Below are positions 29,456 to 38,647 of a stretch of DNA of 64,000 nt, piece after piece. This stretch comes from CAVPCZ01 sp963702445 (GTDB taxonomy: Bacteria > Bacteroidota > Ignavibacteria > UBA10030 > UBA6906). A program made the position numbers and the translations under genes. The stretch spans positions 620,001 through 684,000 of the forward strand of contig CAVPCZ010000009.1 of assembly GCA_963702445.1 (NCBI GenBank). The letters run 5' to 3'. Under the pieces are notes generated by a model. The model saw only the letters and a program-made list of their open reading frames with translations. It was not told where the DNA came from and did not search any database. How positions within the stretch are numbered: position 1 is the stretch's first letter; each line of letters opens with the position of its first letter.

Positions 29456-31549
29456 TCACAGAACCCGGTGATAGACGAATATCACCGCGGGTTCAGGCGA
29501 TTGCCGCGTCGCCCTTCGCTCCGTGACGGTGAGCGTCATGAGATCTGTCGACAGCACGTACTCGCTCGTCGACGTGGTGGGGAACTCACCCTGGGACGTT
29601 TCCAGATTCAATAATGACGTCACCACCAGCGTCACGCCATCCGGCTTCCACGCCGCCGAGCTCACGATGCTGTCCGACCAGCCGGCGGAGTACCCCATCC
29701 GCCGTGTCATCTCCTCGGGCGAGCCGACAGCCGCGCCCCCGATGACCAGCCTCTTCGAAGTTCTCAGCTGCCGGTGATGGACGTATCTTTGCTCGAGCGC
29801 CGTCGTGGTCATGGTGATGACGTTGCCCCGCAGATCGATCTCCAGCTCAAATGCCGTCGGGAAGATATTTGTGCTCTTCGCCGGGTCGAGTTTCCAGCGG
29901 CCGGAGAGTGCGGGACGCCGTTCCAGAAAACGCTTTGTCATCGTCGGCCGCTTGCCCGCCATGATCATGAACTCCCTGGGTGGTACGATCTCGAATTCCG
30001 GCCCCAGCCGGTCCACGATCTCCTTCATCCGTTTGACGTCGTTGTCCTCGCGCACGTGCACGGGGAGAAAATAGGGCCTCCGGGGATTGATGCGCGCCAG
30101 CTCGTGAAGATCCTCCACCACCTCGTCTCTTGATTTCCGGACGTCAACATAGTAGTTGTAGGAAATGAGCGGCCGGCCTTCACGGCAGTCGTAGGTATTG
30201 GCCGGACCGTAGCCGTTGAAGAACCCGGCAGCCGCGCGAAGGTTTTCGTAGTACGCATCCACCACGCTCTCCGTCAGGTCGGCATTCCCGACGGCGTGGT
30301 CTCCTTCGGAAAAGTCCATAATCCCGAACACGTGGAGATCCATCCGGCGCATCAGGGTGTCCTCCCGGCGCAGCACACCGGGCAGTTTGTCGGGAGGGAA
30401 ATACTTCGGGTAGAAGTACCCCGGACCGCTCAGACTTCCGATGAAGTGGTCGTTGGGGGTGGCGCTTTCATAATAGTACTGAAGCAGCGCCGGAGCCACA
30501 TCGAAATATTCCTCGTTCGCCTCCCAGCCGTAGGGGATTTCACCCCTGCCCGGCCGGTTCCATGATCCGATGCCCAGCCCGTCGCTCTCAATGAGGGTGA
30601 GATAGACCTTATCTTCGACTTCGGGGTCCGGGTTGAATGTTCCCTTCTGCTTGAAATGGAAGTCGGGTGACACCGGCACCTTTCCATGGAAGCTCATGTT
30701 CGGCAGCGACGCGAGGCCCTCCGACATGATAAGCGCATGCCGCGACAACATCGTGATATGTTCCTCCTCTTTGTCTTTGCAGTAGGAGTGCCAGCCGTAC
30801 ACATACGCATACGGGCGCATTTCGCTCATGATCCTGTCGGCGAGCTCATACTCTGCTCCTGCTCCCGGGCGTGCGGAAAGGTCACTACAGAATGCCCTGT
30901 GAACGATGGCGAAATCCGCGACTGCCGGTCGCATCCCGGGCCCGTTCTTCAGTCCCCGGCAATGTTCACCGAGGTACACCAGGTAGTCCCGGCTGCATCG
31001 CGACCAGTATTCGTTGTAGGCCCACTGGAAAATCTCGGCGTCGGTTTTCCCCCGGAATTTCCGCCTGAAGTCGGCAACGGGTTTCAGGCCGAGCTTCTTC
31101 ATCAGCGGGAGATGTTCCTCCGTCACCACGAGGGCATCCTCGAGGCCGGCGACAGTGTACGATACCATGAGGGACGCCAGAACCTCCGTATCCCAGACGA
31201 CGCACGCCTTCAGCGATGACCTGTATTTCCGTACGACTTCTTCGACAGACTTCATGTCCGTCGTGCGAATGCCGTGGCGCTTCCGATAGTACTCCAGAAT
31301 CTGTTTCGTGCCGGCATGCTGGTGAATATCCGGATAGACAAGGTAAATGTTGGCGCCGTGTTTGTTTGCCAGTCCCTGGAGACTGATGAGAAGTGCCTGG
31401 CGGGGAAGATCTCCGGCCGCTTCCCAGTCGCCGGCGATGTCGATAACGGTGACTCCAGGGGTGTCTGTTCGGGGGGAATCAGCCAGTGGTGTGGAGTACA
31501 ATGCGGAAAGAAGCAGCGTGCACAGGAAATAGAGTATTCTCCGGTTCAT
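29456..31549 (-). CDS. Exported GxGYxYP-domain putative glycoside hydrolase with C-terminal lipocalin-like domain
   Basis: A 697-residue protein with a signal peptide (MNRRILYFLCTLLLSALYST). GSLSGPGYFYPKYFP near residues 370-385 is the defining GxGYxYP motif of a family predicted, but not proven, to be glycoside hydrolases. DVRKSRDEVVEDLHELARIN and LPVHVREDNDVKRMKEIVDR continue the TIM-barrel-like domain. The last 150 residues beginning LSGRWKLDPAKSTNIF look like the separate lipocalin-like beta domain found on secreted proteins in several phyla. It is divergent from the penicillin-acylase gene. Substrate is unknown. Confidence 0.82.
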   Translation of the reverse strand: MNRRILYFLCTLLLSALYSTPLADSPRTDTPGVTVIDIAGDWEAAGDLPRQALLISLQGLANKHGANIYLVYPDIHQHAGTKQILEYYRKRHGIRTTDMKSVEEVVRKYRSSLKACVVWDTEVLASLMVSYTVAGLEDALVVTEEHLPLMKKLGLKPVADFRRKFRGKTDAEIFQWAYNEYWSRCSRDYLVYLGEHCRGLKNGPGMRPAVADFAIVHRAFCSDLSARPGAGAEYELADRIMSEMRPYAYVYGWHSYCKDKEEEHITMLSRHALIMSEGLASLPNMSFHGKVPVSPDFHFKQKGTFNPDPEVEDKVYLTLIESDGLGIGSWNRPGRGEIPYGWEANEEYFDVAPALLQYYYESATPNDHFIGSLSGPGYFYPKYFPPDKLPGVLRREDTLMRRMDLHVFGIMDFSEGDHAVGNADLTESVVDAYYENLRAAAGFFNGYGPANTYDCREGRPLISYNYYVDVRKSRDEVVEDLHELARINPRRPYFLPVHVREDNDVKRMKEIVDRLGPEFEIVPPREFMIMAGKRPTMTKRFLERRPALSGRWKLDPAKSTNIFPTAFELEIDLRGNVITMTTTALEQRYVHHRQLRTSKRLVIGGAAVGSPEEMTRRMGYSAGWSDSIVSSAAWKPDGVTLVVTSLLNLETSQGEFPTTSTSEYVLSTDLMTLTVTERRATRQSPEPAVIFVYHRVL

Positions 31550-31683
31550 TGTTTCATCCTTCAGGGTTTGAAGTGGGGGAGGGGGCAGGAATGAACATAC
31601 GCAACCAAGATCATGTATGCAAGGTGCACGGGCCGGAATCGGGTGCCACTTCGAATGGATTTTCCTTGAGGCAATTCGTGCTG

Positions 31684-31713
31684 TTGACTTCTCCGAATGT
31701 CAGGTGTATATTG
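31684..31713 (+). promoter_or_regulatory. Candidate promoter TTG-N20-TATATTG for the acylase gene
   Basis: TTG at 31684-31686, 20 bases, TATATTG at 31707-31713, about 140 bases before the ATG at 31852. The 302-base divergent gap 31550-31851 holds no gene that I can support. Confidence 0.45.
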
Positions 31714-31851
31714 CCACTCAGTCCTCCACCATCCGCAACCGAGTGGCCCGGCTGTCTGTTCTGCCGGCCGGATGTTCGCCCTGAGTGTCATTCGGGTTCG
31801 GGGAGAATCGTCACAAAGGATGGAACTGACAGGCCTCTCTTGCACCGCACG

Positions 31852-34324
31852 ATGAAATGGTTCCGACCGATACTCCTCAGCCTTCTAAGTGCCGGCCTCT
31901 TTGTCCTCCTGCACTTCAAGCACGATAACGATGTCCCTCCCCCGGGTAAGTTCTTTAACCCGTTCGCCGGTTTCTGGCAGAACAATGTCTCCACCGATGA
32001 ACTTCCCACGGCGCTCGAGCTGAAGGGCCTTCGGGAAACCGTCCGCATCCTGTGGGACGACCGACGTGTCCCGCATATCTTTGCCGCTAATACCCATGAC
32101 CTCTTCTTTGCCCAGGGTTACTGTATGGCGAGAGATCGTCTCTGGCAAATGGACTTTCAGGCGCGCGCTGCTGCAGGACGGCTTTCCGAAGTGGCCGGTG
32201 CGCCGGCGCTTGAAGCGGACCGGTTTCACCGGCGCATCGGGCTGAATGTCGCGGCGGAACTGGTGGCGCGCAACTCGCTGACAACCCCCCTTGTGCGCGA
32301 TGCCGTGGAAGCCTTCTGCGGCGGCGTGAACGCCTGGCTCATCAATCTTGATGAACGAAGCCTTCCCGTCGAATTCAAAATCCTCGATTATCAGCCCGAG
32401 GAATGGACCCCGCTGAAGACCGCACTCATCTTCTCCAACTTCTCCCGGACCCTTTCCTTCTCGAGTACGGATGCCGCGCTGACCAACGTCAGAAAAATAC
32501 TGGGAGACAGTGTCGTCGTCAATCCTGTATCCGGATGTTCTTCCCTTTGTCGATCCGGTTATCCCGCGTGGTACGCGCTGGGAGGTCGTGCCGGCGACCC
32601 CTGCGGGCGCCAACAGTTCGGGACGAGTCCTCCCCGGCAGGGAGTGTGTTTGCACCGGATGGGAGCACGCCGGCGATGGAAGATCCGTTCGATCAGCGGG
32701 AAGTGTCCAGGGGGAGCAACAATTGGGCGGTTTCCGGAACGCGCACGGCAAGCGGACACCCGATCCTCTGCAACGATCCGCACCTCAGCCTCACTCTTCC
32801 ATCAATCTGGTATGAAATCCAGCTCGTCTCCCCGGAAATGAACGTCTATGGAGTCTCCTCCCCTGGAACCCCGGGAGTCGCTTATCGGCTTCAACAAGCG
32901 GATCGCGTTCGGGGAGACAAATGCCGGATCCGATGTTCTCGACTGGTACAGAATCACCTTCAGAGACTCATCGCTGAATGAGTATCTCTACCGGGAACAA
33001 TGGCTCCCGACCAGCAAACGCGTGGAAGTGTTCAACGTCAGGGGAGCCGCCACCGTTGTCGACACCATCGTACATACCCATCACGGTCCCGTCGTTGCCG
33101 GTCCAGGCCGGCGCGCGATAGATCAGCGCATTCCCCCCGGCTGCGCGATGCGCTGGACCGGTCTCGATTCCACCAGCACGTTCGATACTTTTCTGAAGAT
33201 CAACATGGCGCGCACCTACGGTGAATTCGTGCGGGCACTGGAAGGGTTCAACGGCCCGGCCCAGAATTTCGCCTATGCGGATGTGGAGAACAATATCGCC
33301 ATATGGCATAATGGCAAATTCCCCCTCCGGCGAAAGGACCAGGGAAAGTTCGTGTCCGACGGGACCGATCCCGCCGCGGAATGGCAGGGATGGGTTCCGC
33401 GAGCACACCTGCCTCATGTGCTCAATCCGCCGCGGGGGTTTGTGAGCTCCGCCAATCAACCGCCCGCCGATAGCACGTATCCGTACTATCTTGGTTGGAC
33501 CTACGCGGGATTCGAGCGCTCCACACGGATCAATGAACGATTGCGGAGCCTGGAGAAAGCAACAATCGAAGACATGATGGCGCTGCAAAAGGACATCGTC
33601 AACCCGCGGGCTGTGAAGGCGTTGCCTGTGCTCCTGCCGTTGATTGACGAGCATTCCTTGAACCCGGACGAGGCGAAGGCGTTCAACGAGCTGAAGAGCT
33701 GGAAATCCGATTATGACACCCCTTTGATCGCCCCGCAGGTTTTCGAATACTGGTGGATGGAGATCCATAAGAACATCTGGCAGGACGATCTCCACCAAAA
33801 AGGTGTGCCCCTTCTTCAACCGGGGGCCGATGTCACGCTTCGCCTGCTTCTTTCAGATCCGCGAAGCCCGTTCATCGACAATCGCGACACCCCGGAGATT
33901 GAAACGTTGGAGCAAGTGGCGCAAGAGTCATTCTCCGCAGCTGTCCGGGGATTGACAAAGGACCTGGGACCCTTTGGCGCGGGGTGGTCATGGGGCACAT
34001 CGCGAGGGACGAACATCCGGCACCTTGCGCAGCTGCCCGGACTGGGGCGGTCAAAGCTGCAGACGGTGGGCAACAATACCACCGTGAACGCAATCACACG
34101 GGGAGGAGGCCCTTCGTGGCGAATGGTGGTTGATCTGGATTCGATGCCGAGAGGGCTGGGGAGTCTATCCGGGCGGGCAGTCGGGAAACCCCGGCTCGGC
34201 CTTCTATGATAACTTTGTGGAGGGCTGGCTGCGCGGGGAGTACTACGATCTGGTCTTCCTGAATACTCCGGAAGAAGAAAATCGCCATGTTATCGGAGAA
34301 ACAACCCTGATGGTGACAAAATGA
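31852..34324 (+). CDS. Penicillin acylase (S45, Ntn-hydrolase) family protein (frameshifted)
   Basis: About 820 residues after bridging breaks near 32512, 32630, 32880 and 34152. A membrane/signal segment (PILLSLLSAGLFVLLHF) precedes the alpha-chain-like part (IFAANTHDLFFAQGYCMARD, DRLWQMDFQARAAAGRLSEV). The beta chain starts at the Ser of RGSNNWAVSG (codon 32715-32717), the N-terminal nucleophile exposed by autocatalytic cleavage, followed by HPILCNDPHL. RIAFGETNAGSDVLDWY and QTVGNNTTVNAITRGGGPSW complete the family signature. Members hydrolyse amides such as beta-lactam side chains or acyl-homoserine lactones. The last codons overlap the start of the next gene (ATGA). Confidence 0.88.
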
Positions 34325-34686
34325 AGAGCGTCATCATCTCAGCCGCCCTGATATTCCTCCTCCAGGCTGCGACGCCGTACTGGTGGTGGGTGATGGTCGT
34401 TCCTCTTGGCGTGGCGTTTGCTTCCCGGGTCTCGGCCTGGGGGGGATTCCGGCTGGGACTGATCAGCGCAGGAGCAGTGTGGATTCTGGCCTCGTTGGTC
34501 CTGTTGCTCACCCAGAGTCAGATCATCGCGATGCGGATCGCCGCGATGATGAACCTCGGCAATGGATGGATACTTGTTCTGCTCACGGCTGTCATCGCCA
34601 TGCTGACCGGGGGTGTCGCCGGCGCAACAGGGGCGGCGCTGCGGTCGAGCCTCACACGGAGTACCGATCCGCAGAAGATCACGTGA
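34321..34686 (+). CDS. Small membrane protein of unknown function
   Basis: A 121-residue protein with three hydrophobic helices (SAALIFLLQAATPYWWWVMV, LGLISAGAVWILASLVLLLT, WILVLLTAVIAMLTGGVAGA). It starts inside the stop of the penicillin-acylase gene (ATGA), so it is translationally coupled to it. No conserved catalytic motif is visible. It may be an integral-membrane partner of the acylase, but that is only suggested by the overlap. Confidence 0.7.
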   Translation: MKSVIISAALIFLLQAATPYWWWVMVVPLGVAFASRVSAWGGFRLGLISAGAVWILASLVLLLTQSQIIAMRIAAMMNLGNGWILVLLTAVIAMLTGGVAGATGAALRSSLTRSTDPQKIT

Positions 34687-34810
34687 TCAACCACCGGGCG
34701 TATCCGACCGGGCCCTCACGCCGCCGGACGTGCCGGGACATTCAGTCCCTGATCCATCATCCTGGCAGGAAGTTCGGGCTTTCGCGTGAACGTCTTCCGG
34801 CGAAATGGCC

Positions 34811-35554
34811 TCAAGTGTGATTCGCCCGCCGGCGAAGCCAACCGTATTGGTGGAAGGACAAGAGATTCCGTTTCCATATCCCATCGTCGCGGATGAAGTC
34901 GCCGTGTACCCGGAGAAACTCCTCTACAGCTTCGAACGGGCCGGGTCCGTGACTGCGGTAGACGGGATGTCCGTTCACATTTGTATCTTCCACCACCAGG
35001 CAACCCCCGGTGGGTACCATGTGGTGGTAGCGTTCGAGCTCACGCAACACATGATCCCGGCGATGGTCAGAATCCAGAATCACCAGCGCGGGCAGTCCAT
35101 TCCGCAAATCTTCCACACGCGCGATAACTTCAGGCGCGGTCGAATCCCCCTCCACCAGCCGTATCCTTCCATGATGCAAGGTTTGCGCCTTCGGGCTGAG
35201 TTTGATGTCGACGCCGATCACCAGGCATGACGCCGGAGCGTCTGTCAGGTCAAGCATATGGGCAAAGTACAGAAGAGACCCGCCCTCTGCCACTCCCGTC
35301 TGAAGAATGCATGCCGGATGTTCCCGAAAGATCATTTCCTGGTACAGCCAGAGGTCCATGGGAATCTGCCAGACGGGGTAGCCCATGTAGGTATTTTGTT
35401 GCCAGCTGTCCGCGGCATAGTACCAGGTGCGGTGGAAAAGATTCACGATCCGTTTCCGGACGAATTCTTCGACGGGCTTTGGTCTGAGACGTTTGAATCC
35501 CCGATAGAGCGAGCGGGCGTATGGGCTTATCATGGTGGCGTCCAGTGCAGGCAT
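34811..35554 (-). CDS. CmcI-like SAM-dependent methyltransferase/hydroxylase family protein
   Basis: A 247-residue protein. QTGVAEGGSLLYFAHMLDL is the SAM-binding loop of the CmcI (cephalosporin hydroxylase/methyltransferase) family, followed by VIGVDIKLSPKAQTLHHGRI, LVILDSDHRRDHVLRELERY and CLVVEDTNVNGHPV, which contain the metal-contacting acidic residues of this fold. Despite the family name, many members occur in surface polysaccharide clusters as sugar methyltransferases. It is divergent from the GDP-fucose-synthase-like gene 360 bases away, consistent with a glycan role. An alternative start is the ATG at 35533. Confidence 0.85.
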   Translation of the reverse strand: MPALDATMISPYARSLYRGFKRLRPKPVEEFVRKRIVNLFHRTWYYAADSWQQNTYMGYPVWQIPMDLWLYQEMIFREHPACILQTGVAEGGSLLYFAHMLDLTDAPASCLVIGVDIKLSPKAQTLHHGRIRLVEGDSTAPEVIARVEDLRNGLPALVILDSDHRRDHVLRELERYHHMVPTGGCLVVEDTNVNGHPVYRSHGPGPFEAVEEFLRVHGDFIRDDGIWKRNLLSFHQYGWLRRRANHT

Positions 35555-35914
35555 GCAAATGATACATGCGATCTTCGGAGCAACAATCTACACCGATCAA
35601 CACGAAAACGCAACCAACCGACTCCCATTGGCAAAGCGCATTGATGAAGAGAGATGACCACCTGAGGATGTACATGCCATTGCAGGGTTTTCAGGAGCCC
35701 GCAATTGTGCGCGGTCTTCCTGCATGGAGTGGCGTGATTCCGGCGCAGATCAAGTCTTTTCTTGGCATGAGAATTGTGATCATTTAATCGGGAAATGGCC
35801 TCGCCCGGGAGGTCCGGGGATGGTCATCGTGACACAGATATCTCAAGTGTTATTAAACCCATCACTCACTCTTTGTGTCTTATCCTCAAGGCGCAGAGGA
35901 AGGTTTTTGCCATT
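35555..35914. other. 360-base divergent intergenic region, no gene supported
   Basis: More AT-rich than its surroundings. A 73-codon open frame (35566-35787) is present but has no ribosome binding site, family match or codon bias. No convincing TTG-N20-TAnnTT box was found here. Confidence 0.5.
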
Positions 35915-36922
35915 ATGACGATCTCTTCGGACACTCGAATCGTAGTCACCGGCGGGGCCGGCTTTCTGGGTCAGGTGGTTGTCCGCACCCTGCGTGAACA
36001 CGGCTATGGGAACCTCATGGTTCCCCGCTTTGAAGAATATGACCTTCGCCGTGAATCGGACATTACGAGAATGTACGAAACCGCCCGGCCGGATGTGGTG
36101 ATACATCTTGCTGCGGTTGTCGGGGGAATCGGGGCCAACCGCGACAACCCCGGGCAGTTCTTCTATGACAATGCTATCATGGGCATCCAGCTGATCGAAA
36201 TCGGACGGCAGACGGGTTTGCAAAAGATGGTCGTCATCGGGACCATATGCGGGTATCCGAAATTCGCCCCGGTGCCGTTCCGGGAAGATGACTTCTGGAA
36301 CGGCTATCCCGAAGAAACGAACGCCCCATACGGCATGGCAAAAAAGGCCATGCTGGTCCAGCTGCAGGCGTACAGGGATCAGTACGGGTTCAACGGGGTG
36401 TTCCTGCTGCCGGTGAATCTCTATGGTCCGGGTGACAACTTTGACCCCGCATCCTCTCATGTCATTCCGGCACTCATCAAGAAATGTGTGGACGCAAAAG
36501 AGAGCGGGACAGAAGAGATCGTTGTGTGGGGGGATGGAAGCGCGACGCGGGAATTCCTCTACGTGGATGATGCAGCCGAGGGAATCGTCCTGGCCACGGA
36601 GAAGTACAACGGGGGCGATCCGGTGAACCTCGGGACGGGATTGGAGATTTCGATGAAAGAGCTGGTCCGGTTGATCGTCCGGTTGACCGGCTTTAAAGGG
36701 CGCGTGGCGTGGGATGCGACGAAGCCGAACGGACAACCTCGCCGGATGCTTGACACGACGCGTGCCCGTGAGAGGTTTGGCTTTGCAGCGAAAACGGGGT
36801 TTGAAGAGGGATTGAAGAAAACAATCGACTGGTACAGTGATCAAAGAATAAGAAAAGCGCGCTTCCAGTCTACCAGGATCAAGGCCGCTGAAAAGGTCAG
36901 AACACTCCTTGTGAACGAATGA
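35915..36922 (+). CDS. GDP-L-fucose synthase-like NAD(P)-dependent epimerase/reductase
   Basis: A 335-residue extended short-chain dehydrogenase. VVTGGAGFLGQVVV is the NAD(P)-binding glycine motif, VVGGIGANRDNPGQFFYDNA and SVCGYPKFAPVPF-like VIGTICGYPKFAPVPF match GDP-4-keto-6-deoxymannose epimerase/reductase, and YGMAKK is the catalytic Tyr-x3-Lys. LLPVNLYGPGDNFDPASSHV is a strong GDP-fucose synthase signature. It would convert GDP-4-keto-6-deoxy-D-mannose to GDP-L-fucose for glycan synthesis. The partner dehydratase (gmd) is not in the window. About 20 extra residues at the C-terminus are unusual. Start at 35915 is the ATG directly before the Rossmann fold. Confidence 0.88.
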   Translation: MTISSDTRIVVTGGAGFLGQVVVRTLREHGYGNLMVPRFEEYDLRRESDITRMYETARPDVVIHLAAVVGGIGANRDNPGQFFYDNAIMGIQLIEIGRQTGLQKMVVIGTICGYPKFAPVPFREDDFWNGYPEETNAPYGMAKKAMLVQLQAYRDQYGFNGVFLLPVNLYGPGDNFDPASSHVIPALIKKCVDAKESGTEEIVVWGDGSATREFLYVDDAAEGIVLATEKYNGGDPVNLGTGLEISMKELVRLIVRLTGFKGRVAWDATKPNGQPRRMLDTTRARERFGFAAKTGFEEGLKKTIDWYSDQRIRKARFQSTRIKAAEKVRTLLVNE

Positions 36923-37044
36923 CCTGAACAATACACCAGCCCCCCCCCTGCCCGCCGTTGAGGAGTTCTTCTCCTACGCTCTCTCCGGCTGTACCTCACG
37001 CCTTCCAGGAAATCTCTCCGGTGCATATTTCCCCCCGGGTTTCG

Positions 37045-37051
37045 TATATTG
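37045..37051 (+). promoter_or_regulatory. TATATTG box upstream of the zinc-ribbon/MRE11 operon
   Basis: TATATTG preceded by CCCCCCGGGTTTCG, resembling the C-rich then TTTCG-TATATT arrangement at 62574 and (minus strand) 16996. About 125 bases before the zinc-ribbon gene. Confidence 0.3.
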
Positions 37052-37176
37052 TAGGCCATGGCCGGGCGATCATCGAGCCGGACGTACCCCTGCCGGTACC
37101 GGCCGTTCCCCTAGCAGCTTCCCCTGAAGCTGTCTATCGACACTCTCAACACTAAGCAGCAGAGGAGAAAGAGCTT

Positions 37177-37494
37177 ATGAAACATACACGCATCACCTCC
37201 GAAGAAGAGTATTTTCTCAAACATGAGATGGAGCTGAGGAGAAAGACACAGGCGGCGCACGAGCAGAAGCTCAAAGCCGATGAGAAGAAGAGGCTCAAGG
37301 AGCTGCATTACATGCATTGCCCGAAATGCGGGATGGAACTGACGGAAATCGAATTCCGCGGGATCAGGGTGGATAAATGCTTCTCGTGCGAAGGAACCTG
37401 GTTCGACGCAGGTGAAGTCGAAGCCGCCACCAATCTGGGAAAACCCGCCCTCGATAGCATCTTTGCCATCTTCAAAAAGGGAAAAAAGGCATGA
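37177..37494 (+). CDS. TFIIB-type zinc-ribbon protein
   Basis: A 105-residue protein. The first 45 residues are charged and helical; then MHCPKCGMELTEIEFRGIRV and DKCFSCEGTWFDAGEVE form a CPxCG...CxxCxGxWFD zinc ribbon of the zf-TFIIB type (COG3809). Such small proteins are common in bacteria but their role is not established. It is the first gene of a tight run: the MRE11-like gene starts 22 bases downstream, suggesting co-expression with the nuclease pair. Confidence 0.88.
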   Translation: MKHTRITSEEEYFLKHEMELRRKTQAAHEQKLKADEKKRLKELHYMHCPKCGMELTEIEFRGIRVDKCFSCEGTWFDAGEVEAATNLGKPALDSIFAIFKKGKKA

Positions 37495-37516
37495 GGGGTT
37501 GCCGGATACCTCGCCC

Positions 37517-38647
37517 GTGAATATCAGAATTGTCCATACGGCCGACAACCATATCGGTCTCAGATTTAAAAGCCGGCAATATCCTCCCGGGGTCAGGACT
37601 TCACTCGTGCAGGAACGGCTGGATGCCCTCTCACGTGTCGTCTCAGCCGCCAACGACCGGGAAGCCCACTTCCTTGTCGTGGCCGGCGATCTCTTTGATT
37701 CCGTGCACGTCTCGAAAAACGACATCAAAAGCGCGGCGGACATCCTCAAGACTTTCAGCGGCAAACACGTCGTGGTACTCCCGGGCAATCATGACTTCCT
37801 GGAACAGACGGAGGATTCCCTCTGGGGGACCTTTCGCCGGTTGATGCCCGAGCACCTCCTCCTGCTGCTGGACAGGCCTGAACCCTTTGACATCGAAGTG
37901 GCCGACCGCCATGTCGTGTTTTTTCCCGCCCCCTGTACAGGCAAGCATTCAAAGACGAATGCCATCGGCTGGGTGGCGCCGGCAAAGAAGGACCCCGCAC
38001 AGCTCAATATCGGCGTGGCCCACGGAAGCATTCAAGGTGTTTCGCCGGACCTTACCGAAACCTACTATCCGATGACCGAGAAGGAACTCCGCGATGCAGG
38101 TGTCTCATTCTGGTTGACGGGGCATACCCATGTCCGGATCCCTGAAGCAATGAGGTCCGAAGGTGCTCTCTATTATATACCCTCAACGCATACGCCGGAC
38201 GGGTTCGACTGCTCACATGAGGGATCCGCCTGGTACATCGAAGTGGATCCGTCCGGCAAAGCCATTGCCGAGGCGTTCAGGACAGGTGCCATCCGGTTTG
38301 CTGACTACGTGAGGACGGTGAACTCAGCGACGGATATTCAACTTCTCTCCGGAGAAATCGTCTCGCAGGATCTTCCCCGCACCCTCATCAAGATTTTCCT
38401 GAAGGGAAGATTGTCAGAGGAAGACCGGCGCTCGCTGGATGTGCTGGTGCAGAGCGTGCGGGACCGGAGTCTGTACTGCGAGATCGACCTTAATGCCGTT
38501 TCGCTGAATGTCGACCTGAACACTATCGACAGAACATTTCCCAGAGGATCCCTCGCTCACCGGCTGCTGACCGCACTGGCGGAAAAACCCGGAGGACAGC
38601 CTTGCTCTTCAATTGGCCCATGAGCTGGTGAAGGAAGCGCGGCGATG
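37517..38647 (+). CDS. MRE11/SbcD-type metallophosphoesterase (YhaO-like), frameshifted at end
   Basis: About 376 residues. IRIVHTADNHIGLRF, VVAGDLFDSVHVSK, VVVLPGNHDFLEQ, and FWLTGHTHVRIPEAM carry the five metal-binding motifs of the calcineurin-like nuclease fold used by MRE11 and SbcD. The reading in one frame stops at 38623, but one frame change near 38598 continues it as LALQLAHELVKEARR to 38647, overlapping the next gene's ATG (ATGA), as expected for a coupled pair. It should be a Mn2+-dependent double-strand-end nuclease. I choose GTG at 37517 as start because conserved sequence begins there; no ATG is in frame nearby. Confidence 0.88.

Noticed and set aside
35566..35787. A 73-codon frame in the gap between the CmcI-like and fucose-synthase-like genes
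   Set aside because: No ribosome binding site, no recognisable motif and no codon bias; kept only as an intergenic note.
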